Part shown: in pieces, positions 57,985 to 64,000 of the stretch
How positions within the stretch are numbered: the stretch's first letter is position 1
How the letters are laid out: each line of letters starts with the position of its first letter
NCBI RefSeq assembly: GCF_003002875.1
Contig: NZ_PVTH01000003.1
Span: 434,001 to 498,000, forward strand
Reading direction: 5' to 3'
Source: Arcticibacter pallidicorallinus
GTDB lineage: Bacteria; Bacteroidota; Bacteroidia; Sphingobacteriales; Sphingobacteriaceae
DNA length: 64,000 bases
The notes under the pieces: model-generated
Told to the model about the DNA's origin: nothing
The model's database searches: none
Seen by the model: only the letters and a program-made list of their open reading frames with translations
Program-made: the position numbers and the translations under genes

Positions 57985-59655
57985 ATGAGCGAAGAACGGT
58001 CACTGAATTTTATAGAAGAAATAATTGAAGAAGATATCAAGAATGGAAAACACGGAGGACGGGTGCATACGCGCTTTCCGCCGGAGCCAAACGGTTATCT
58101 GCATATTGGCCATGCTAAGTCTATTTGTCTGAATTTCGGTCTTGCCAGGAAGTACAATGGAGAAACAAATTTAAGGTTCGACGACACGAATCCGGAAACT
58201 GAGGATACAGAATACGTTGAGAGTATCAAGGAAGACGTAAAGTGGTTGGGTTTCGAGTGGAAAAATGAGCTCTACGCATCAAATTATTTTGATCAACTAT
58301 ACGCATTTGCAGTTAGGCTAATTGAAAAAGGACTTGCCTATGTGGACGCTAGTACGGCAGACGAAATTGCACAGCAGAAGGGAACGCCTACAGCGCCCGG
58401 CCTGGCTAATGCATACAGAAGCCGCAGCGTTGAGGAAAATCTTCGGCTTTTTGCTGAGATGAAGGAAGGTAAATATAAAGACGGTGAGATGGTCCTGCGG
58501 GCTAAAATCGATCTGGCCTCTCCTAACATGCACATGAGAGATCCGATCATGTACAGGATCAGGCATGTAGCACATCACCGTACGGGAAACGAATGGTGTA
58601 TTTACCCCATGTACGATTTTGCGCACGGGCAGTCGGATTCCATCGAAGAGATTACCCATTCTATCTGTACCCTTGAATTTATTCCGCACAGGCCACTCTA
58701 CGAATGGTTTATAGACGAACTTGAGATTTTTCCGAGCAGGCAATACGAGTTTGCCCGTTTAAATATGACATATACGGTGATGAGCAAACGTCGCTTGCTG
58801 CAACTGGTTAACGAAGGCTTCGTTAGCGGCTGGGACGACCCCCGTATGCCGACGATCAGCGGACTGAGGAGGCGAGGGTATACGCCAGCGTCGATCCTTG
58901 ATTTCTGTGATCGTATAGGTGTAGCTAAGCGGGAGAACGTGATAGATGTAAGTTTGCTTGAGTTTTGTATCCGGGAAGATCTGAACAAAAGCGCTTGGAG
59001 ACGAATGGCAGTACTTGATCCGCTGAAGCTTGTTATTACGAATTATCCTGAAGGCGAAGTGGAAATTTTCGAGGGTGAAAATAATCCGGAGGTAGAAGGA
59101 GGCGAGGGTTCGCGAGCCATTCCTTTCAGCAAGGAGCTTTGGATAGAGCGTGACGATTTCATGGAGAACCCTTCCAAAAAATACTTCCGTTTAGGCCCTG
59201 GCTTAATGGTTCGTCTGAAAAATGCCTATATCATCAAATGCGATGACTTTAAAAAAGATGACGCGGGGAATATTACCGAAGTACACTGTTCATATATCCC
59301 GGAGTCCAGATCGGGGAATGATACTTCGGCAATCAAGGTGAAAGGAACTATTCACTGGGTCAGTGCGGCTCATGCCGCTAAAGCTGAAGTGCGGTTGTAT
59401 GACCGACTTTTCCATGATGAGGATCCGGTTGCTAATGGTCGTGATTTTGTAGAAATCATTAATCAGGACAGTCTACAAGTGATTCCGGAGGTTTATATCG
59501 AACCGGATCTGGTTAACGCTGAGATGGGCAAGGGCTATCAGTTCTTAAGGAAAGGTTATTATACTCTGGATAAGGATTCGACTCCGGAGAACATTATTTT
59601 TAACAGAACAGTTACGTTAAAGGACACCTGGGCGAAAGAAGTTAGAAAGGGATAG
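57985..59655 (+). CDS. glnS: Glutaminyl-tRNA synthetase
   Basis: A class I synthetase charging tRNA-Gln, 556 residues. The HIGH motif is in [15 protein letters not shown] near residues 31-45 and the KMSKS-equivalent is VMSKRRL near residue 268. The C-terminal two beta-barrel anticodon domains begin near residue 340. The first 30 residues, ending with [11 protein letters not shown], are as in bacterial GlnRS. Its [10 protein letters not shown] segment ([13 protein letters not shown]) favours GlnRS over GluRS. The rarA start follows its stop directly. Confidence 0.95.
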   Translation: MSEERSLNFIEEIIEEDIKNGKHGGRVHTRFPPEPNGYLHIGHAKSICLNFGLARKYNGETNLRFDDTNPETEDTEYVESIKEDVKWLGFEWKNELYASNYFDQLYAFAVRLIEKGLAYVDASTADEIAQQKGTPTAPGLANAYRSRSVEENLRLFAEMKEGKYKDGEMVLRAKIDLASPNMHMRDPIMYRIRHVAHHRTGNEWCIYPMYDFAHGQSDSIEEITHSICTLEFIPHRPLYEWFIDELEIFPSRQYEFARLNMTYTVMSKRRLLQLVNEGFVSGWDDPRMPTISGLRRRGYTPASILDFCDRIGVAKRENVIDVSLLEFCIREDLNKSAWRRMAVLDPLKLVITNYPEGEVEIFEGENNPEVEGGEGSRAIPFSKELWIERDDFMENPSKKYFRLGPGLMVRLKNAYIIKCDDFKKDDAGNITEVHCSYIPESRSGNDTSAIKVKGTIHWVSAAHAAKAEVRLYDRLFHDEDPVANGRDFVEIINQDSLQVIPEVYIEPDLVNAEMGKGYQFLRKGYYTLDKDSTPENIIFNRTVTLKDTWAKEVRKG

Positions 59656-60936
59656 ATGGCGACGATACCTCCATTGGCAGAACGCATGCGCCCGGCTGGC
59701 CTGGATGATTATTCAGGCCAAAAGCACCTGGTGGGTCCGGGTGCTATCCTGCGCAAGGCCATTGAGAGCGGAAATTTGCCGTCGATGATTCTCTGGGGGC
59801 CTCCGGGAGTGGGAAAGACCACTCTCGCTTATATCATCTCGAGGCATCTGAGCCGGCCTTTTTTTAGTCTGAGCGCTATCAATTCAGGAGTAAAAGATGT
59901 CCGTGAAGTCATTGAGAAGGCAGCGCGGCTGAAAGAAACAGAGGACAATCTTCCGGTTTTGTTTATCGATGAAATTCATCGGTTTTCCAAGTCGCAGCAG
60001 GACTCACTTCTGGGTGCTGTAGAGCGCGGTCTTGTGACGTTAATCGGTGCTACTACGGAGAATCCGTCGTTTGAAGTGATATCGGCGCTTCTTTCCCGTA
60101 GTCAGGTATATATATTGCAACATCTCACGGAAGAAGATCTTCTGGAGTTGATCGCTCGGGCTTTGAAGGAGGATGTTTATCTTTCAAAAAAGGAGATCAA
60201 AATCAGGGAGCATGAAGCGCTTTTGCGATTGTCGGGTGGTGATGCACGCCGTTTACTGAATGTTCTGGAGCTGGTTGTTAATGCCGGAGGAACTGAGGAA
60301 GTGGAGATAACCAATGACTTTGTATTGAAGCATGTTCAACAGAACATGGCGATATACGACAAGGCGGGTGAGAATCATTATGACATTATATCTGCATTTA
60401 TTAAGTCCATCCGGGGCAGCGATCCAAATGCAGCGGTGTACTGGCTGGCAAGAATGATAGCAGGAGGAGAAGATCCATCTTTCATTGCCAGGCGTTTGCT
60501 CATACTGGCGTCTGAAGACATTGGGAACGCCAACCCTAATGCATTATTGCTGGCAAATACCTGTTTCCAGGCGGTAAATGTAATAGGCCCGCCAGAATCC
60601 CGGATTATCCTCTCGCAAACTGTCACTTATCTTGCGTCTTCAGCGAAAAGTAACGCGAGTTACGAGGCGATTGGTAAGGCTCAGGAACTAGTTGCCAGGA
60701 CGGGCGATCTTCCTGTTCCCCTGCACATACGCAATGCTCCTACCAAGCTGATGAAGAACATCGGTTACGGAAAGGACTATAAATACGCTCACTCATATGA
60801 GAATAATTTCAGGGAGCAGGAATACTTTCCGCCGTCTTTAAGCGGAACTAAGCTATATGATCCGGGTGAAAATCCCGCTGAACAAAAATTACGGGAAAAG
60901 CTCAAATCTCTCTGGAAAAATAAGTATAATTACTAA
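59656..60936 (+). CDS. rarA: Replication-associated recombination protein A (AAA+ ATPase)
   Basis: RarA (MgsA) is a clamp-loader-like ATPase acting at stalled replication forks. The N-terminal [21 protein letters not shown] is the family opening. Walker A is GPPGVGKTT near residues 49-57, Walker [11 protein letters not shown] near residue 100, and sensor 1 is in [12 protein letters not shown] near residue 132. The C-terminal tetramerisation domain includes [21 protein letters not shown] near residue 255. The length of 426 is standard. It starts immediately after glnS (stop and ATG abutting) and precedes the ABC genes by 20 nt. Confidence 0.94.
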   Translation: MATIPPLAERMRPAGLDDYSGQKHLVGPGAILRKAIESGNLPSMILWGPPGVGKTTLAYIISRHLSRPFFSLSAINSGVKDVREVIEKAARLKETEDNLPVLFIDEIHRFSKSQQDSLLGAVERGLVTLIGATTENPSFEVISALLSRSQVYILQHLTEEDLLELIARALKEDVYLSKKEIKIREHEALLRLSGGDARRLLNVLELVVNAGGTEEVEITNDFVLKHVQQNMAIYDKAGENHYDIISAFIKSIRGSDPNAAVYWLARMIAGGEDPSFIARRLLILASEDIGNANPNALLLANTCFQAVNVIGPPESRIILSQTVTYLASSAKSNASYEAIGKAQELVARTGDLPVPLHIRNAPTKLMKNIGYGKDYKYAHSYENNFREQEYFPPSLSGTKLYDPGENPAEQKLREKLKSLWKNKYNY

Positions 60937-60956
60937 AAGTTTCCAACCTTGTAGAT

Positions 60957-62435
60957 ATGACCTTATCCTTTTTCCAGCATCAGTGGAAGGCGTTCTGGCG
61001 ATCAAAAAATACAGGAAAGAGTGTTGCGGTGAGAGTGGTGATGGCTTTTCTCACATTGTATCTTTTTCTTAATATCGTTTTTGTAGCTTTTTTTCTGGAT
61101 AGAATCCTGGATGAGTTGTTTCCTTCTGAAACGGTCATTTCGGCGTTTAATGGAATTCTGCTTTATTATTTCCTGATGGATATCCTGACCCGCTTTCAGC
61201 TTCAGGAGCTGCCAACCCTGAGTGTCAGGCCCTATTTGACATTGCCGGTTACCAGGCGTCAGATTGTTAATTATCTGAGTGTATGTTCGCTATGGACACC
61301 CTTTAATATAGCGCCTTTGCTGCTAACACTGCCGTTCCTGTTGAAGCAGGTGCTTCCTTTTCATGGGGCAGCGATCTTTTTCGGATATTTGGTTTCGATT
61401 ATAGCTCTCACTTTATTCAATCATTTCTTCAGCCTTTGGTTTAAGCGAAAGGTTAACATCAACAGCTGGTTTCTTCTGGGATTTGTGGTGATTGTGGTTC
61501 TTTTAGCACTACTGGACTTCCATTGGGAAGTGATATCATTCTCTGATATTTCGAGATCTATTTTCAACGGCATTTACACCATGCCGTTGCTATGCGTTGT
61601 TCCTTCCATCCTGGCGACGGTCATTTTTCTGGTTAACTACAACTTCTTAAAAAATAATCTTTATCTGGATGAGCTTCGTTCTGATCACTCGGGTGAGAAG
61701 TCGAGTACTGATATAGCTTTTCTCAACAAGTTTGGAATAGCCGGGCAGCTTGCAGCCCTGGAGCTCAAGCTTATCATGAGAAACAAGAGACCCGGGTCTT
61801 CGCTTAAAATATGCGGGCTCATGATGTTTTATGGATTGCTTATCTATACGAATCCGGCATACGGTACCGGGTACGGGTGGAAGATTTTTGTAGGTATGTT
61901 TATGACAGGAATCTTCATTATCAATTATGGACAGTTTATGTTTAGCTGGCAGTCCAGCCATTTTGATGGTATCATGGCTCAGAAGGTGAAGGCCGAAGAT
62001 TTCTTGAGGTCTAAATTCATCCTCTTCTACTGCTTCTCTGCTGTGGCGTATATCCTAACTATCCCTTACGTTTACTTTGGCTGGGAAGTACTGCTGATAC
62101 ATTCGGTGATGTTTCTCTGGAATATCGGCATCAATACGCTGATCGTTCTATATTTTGCTACCCGTAATTACAAGCGGATAGATTTGTCAAAAGGTTCGTC
62201 TTTTAATTGGGAGGGTGTAGGAGCCTCTCAGTGGATATTAAGTATTCCGTTGATTTTTCTACCTTATGTGATTTTTCTGCCTTTCAGCCTTTTCGGCCTG
62301 CAAATGTGGGGGATCCTGCTTATTGCCCTCAGCAGTGTGGCTTTGTTGATCACCCGCAACTATTGGCTTGACCTGCTGGTACAGGAATTTAATGAAAAAC
62401 GATATACTATAGCTGAAGGTTTTAGAAACGAATAA
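60957..62435 (+). CDS. DUF5687 family membrane protein, probable ABC permease
   Basis: A 492-residue integral membrane protein with about ten to twelve hydrophobic segments distributed over its length, for example near residues 24-46, 62-80, 105-130, 135-160, 170-190, 205-225, 295-320, 345-370, 375-400 and 430-470. The N-terminal LSFFQHQWKAFWRSKNTGKSV is typical of DUF5687. The ATPase gene 6 nt downstream indicates a two-component exporter. Substrate is unknown. Confidence 0.85.
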   Translation: MTLSFFQHQWKAFWRSKNTGKSVAVRVVMAFLTLYLFLNIVFVAFFLDRILDELFPSETVISAFNGILLYYFLMDILTRFQLQELPTLSVRPYLTLPVTRRQIVNYLSVCSLWTPFNIAPLLLTLPFLLKQVLPFHGAAIFFGYLVSIIALTLFNHFFSLWFKRKVNINSWFLLGFVVIVVLLALLDFHWEVISFSDISRSIFNGIYTMPLLCVVPSILATVIFLVNYNFLKNNLYLDELRSDHSGEKSSTDIAFLNKFGIAGQLAALELKLIMRNKRPGSSLKICGLMMFYGLLIYTNPAYGTGYGWKIFVGMFMTGIFIINYGQFMFSWQSSHFDGIMAQKVKAEDFLRSKFILFYCFSAVAYILTIPYVYFGWEVLLIHSVMFLWNIGINTLIVLYFATRNYKRIDLSKGSSFNWEGVGASQWILSIPLIFLPYVIFLPFSLFGLQMWGILLIALSSVALLITRNYWLDLLVQEFNEKRYTIAEGFRNE

Positions 62436-62441
62436 ACCATT

Positions 62442-63173
62442 ATGATCGAAATTAGAGATTTAAAGAAAGTATATAACGGCGTAACTGTGGTAGATGTTCC
62501 TTCTCTTAGCATTTCAGCAGGAGAGTCAGTAGGACTTGTAGGTAACAACGGTGCAGGAAAGACGACTTTATTCAGGATCATACTGGACCTGATACGTAAA
62601 GATAGCGGTGAAGTAATTTCAAAAGGTTACAATGTGTCGGAAACGGATAATTGGAAGGACTACACGGGATCCTATCTGGATGAGGGATTTCTGATCGACT
62701 ACCTGACCCCTGAAGAGTATTTTTATTATATAGGATCACTCTATCAAGTTTCAAGAAGTGACGTCGATTTAAAGCTTGATATGTACAGGGAATTTTTCAA
62801 TGACGAGATTCTCTCGAAAAAAAAGTATATCCGTGACTTGTCTAAAGGAAATCAGTCTAAGGTAGGAGTCATAGCCTGTCTTCTACAACAGCCGGAAATT
62901 ATACTTTTGGATGAGCCGTTTGCCAATATAGATCCCAGCACTCAGATCAGACTGAAGAATATTCTCAAGCAAATAGAAAGAGGATCGAATTGTACTACAA
63001 TCGTGTCGAGTCACGATCTCAACCATGTGACTGATGTATGTCAACGTATTTTGCTGATGGAAAAGGGTAAGATCATCAAAGACATCCGAACTGACAGTAA
63101 CACGCTAACCGAACTGGAATCGTATTTTTCCGTGCAACAGGTTGAGAGTTTTAAAAGTATAGATCGAAGTTAA
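62442..63173 (+). CDS. ABC transporter ATP-binding protein
   Basis: A 243-residue ATPase. Walker A is GNNGAGKTT near residue 36, the signature region appears as RDLSKGNQSKVGVIACLL near residue 130 (with LSKGNQ replacing LSGGQ), and Walker B is IILLDEPFANIDPST near residue 153, with a switch His in VSSHDLNHV near residue 190. It pairs with the DUF5687 permease 6 nt upstream. This ATPase resembles the CcmA/YhaQ export group. Confidence 0.9.
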   Translation: MIEIRDLKKVYNGVTVVDVPSLSISAGESVGLVGNNGAGKTTLFRIILDLIRKDSGEVISKGYNVSETDNWKDYTGSYLDEGFLIDYLTPEEYFYYIGSLYQVSRSDVDLKLDMYREFFNDEILSKKKYIRDLSKGNQSKVGVIACLLQQPEIILLDEPFANIDPSTQIRLKNILKQIERGSNCTTIVSSHDLNHVTDVCQRILLMEKGKIIKDIRTDSNTLTELESYFSVQQVESFKSIDRS

Positions 63174-63290
63174 AATAGTATCAGGACACATAAGTCTTTT
63201 TTTTGCCTGGCTTAGCTGATAAGTTGCCACACAGATAATAATGAGGTATTTATAGCTAAAATAATATTATCATTTAATCGCCTTTGCATA

Positions 63291-63298
63291 TACTTTTG
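63291..63298 (+). promoter_or_regulatory. Promoter -7 box of the SusC-like gene
   Basis: TACTTTTG matches TAnnTTTG and ends 25 nt before the start codon. The surrounding 150 bp is AT-rich; no clear TTTG at 19 bp is seen. Confidence 0.5.
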
Positions 63299-63323
63299 GT
63301 AAACTAACTAATTATAGATTGCC

Positions 63324-64000
63324 ATGCAAAAAGTTATACAAAGAGCAATTTTGCTATTATTTGTGATTTCAGGCTTCTGTCTAAACACATTTGCTCAACC
63401 CCCATCCCGGGTAGTCAGGGGTGTCGTGACAGACGAAGCGGGAGCAACACTACCGGGAGCCTCCGTATCGGTCAAAGACTTTCGGGCTGCAACTACTACC
63501 AATAGCAAGGGCCAGTATTCTATTACTGTGCCAGAGGGCGGCCAGATCCTCGTTTTTTCTTTCATAGGGATGAATCCCCAGGAAGCCCGTGTAGGAAATC
63601 GTACGACGGTGAATATTAAGCTAGCTGACGCTAATACGAATCTCAATGAGGTTGTTGTTGTGGGTTACGGATCCATCAGAAAATCTGACGTTACTTCTTC
63701 AATCGCTTCTGTCGGGGAGAAGGACATCAAAAACCTTCCCGTTGCGGGTCTTGACCAGGCCTTGCAGGGTAAGGTATCGGGCGTTACCATTACCAGCAAC
63801 GGTGGACAGCCAGGAGGTGGAGTATCCGTTCGGATCCGTGGGATAACATCTGTCAATGGGGTGGAACCACTGTATGTAGTAGACGGTATTCCCATTCTCA
63901 CATCAACCAGTAGTATTGCTCAGGATCAGCTGGGCGGTAAGGCAGGCCAATCTTCCCAAAGTATTTTGTCGACCCTGAATCCGAACGATATTGAGTCTGT
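63324..64000 (+). CDS. SusC/RagA-type TonB-linked outer membrane protein, N-terminal fragment
   Basis: The first 225 codons of an outer-membrane receptor that runs off the right edge; no stop occurs in frame within the window. A signal peptide of about 24 residues ends at NTFA-Q. A carboxypeptidase-D-like regulatory domain follows (GVVTDEAGATLPGASVSVKD near residue 33), then the TonB box region NEVVVVGYG near residue 108 and the plug domain with QALQGKVSGVTITSNGG and VRIRGITSVNG. SusC proteins import glycans or peptides with a SusD lipoprotein, which would be expected downstream. Confidence 0.92.
   Translation, partial: MQKVIQRAILLLFVISGFCLNTFAQPPSRVVRGVVTDEAGATLPGASVSVKDFRAATTTNSKGQYSITVPEGGQILVFSFIGMNPQEARVGNRTTVNIKLADANTNLNEVVVVGYGSIRKSDVTSSIASVGEKDIKNLPVAGLDQALQGKVSGVTITSNGGQPGGGVSVRIRGITSVNGVEPLYVVDGIPILTSTSSIAQDQLGGKAGQSSQSILSTLNPNDIES

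Overview
The window is chromosomal DNA of a Bacteroidota bacterium, most likely of the Sphingobacteriales (Pedobacter-like). The evidence is an lpxC/fabZ gene fusion, the gliding/type IX secretion genes gldD and porX, a SusC/RagA-type outer membrane protein at the right edge, an RprX/RprY-type two-component pair, DUF3127 and DUF5687 proteins, and many intergenic TAnnTTTG elements, the -7 box of the Bacteroidota primary sigma factor. Most genes are housekeeping genes packed in short operons. I saw no tRNA or rRNA gene, CRISPR array, insertion sequence or prophage.

Layout. 1-1.2 kb (minus): a PTPS/QueD-family gene, folE and the start of fabD. 1.27-3.7 kb (plus): mqnB and mqnD of the futalosine menaquinone route, then hldD. 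3.7-7.8 kb (minus): a ComA-like enzyme, aroE, gldD, an MBL-fold hydrolase and a LolC/E-type permease. 7.8-9.2 kb: a large TPR protein. 9.24-9.58 kb: a non-coding gap with two perfect inverted DnaA boxes, a 10-bp direct repeat and an AT-rich stretch, a candidate replication origin. 9.6-11.5 kb (plus): a small conserved protein, a secreted cyclophilin and exonuclease III. 11.4-18 kb (minus): an HD phosphohydrolase, then lpxD, lpxC/fabZ, lpxA, an ABC ATPase, efp and 5-formyl-THF cyclo-ligase. 18-24 kb (plus): porX, tsaE, alanine dehydrogenase, a YihY-like protein and a DUF885 lipoprotein. 24-30 kb: DUF4197 and vWA proteins divergent from an ECF sigma factor, a TonB-domain membrane protein and an M1 aminopeptidase. 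30-38 kb (minus): a PiT transporter with its DUF47 partner under an apparent Pho-box array, a PhoR-like kinase, an HD protein, a polysaccharide deacetylase, rprY/rprX and a DUF3127 protein with an SSB-like tail.

38-46.9 kb: an RlmL-like methyltransferase, a 479-bp gap with a strong terminator and a 29-bp perfect palindrome, hisS, an S1/P1 nuclease, a small lipoprotein, fumC, a serine hydrolase, a stand-alone receiver, YbaB and a UPF0173 hydrolase. 46.9-57.8 kb (minus): glgA-glgC, then trmB, an alkyltransferase-like protein, an AhpD-like protein and polA, then a small membrane-protein cluster (YtxH, holin-like, unknown), a receiver-PAS protein and an NtrC-type sigma-54 activator. 58-64 kb (plus): glnS, rarA, a DUF5687 permease with its ABC ATPase, and the start of a SusC-like receptor.

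The window is mostly core genome. The features that gene annotation alone would miss are the candidate origin near 9.4 kb, the Pho-box-like triple repeat in front of the phosphate transporter operon, the long palindrome at 39.5 kb, the SSB-like tail on the DUF3127 protein, and altered active-site residues in the RlmL-like and MGMT-like proteins.
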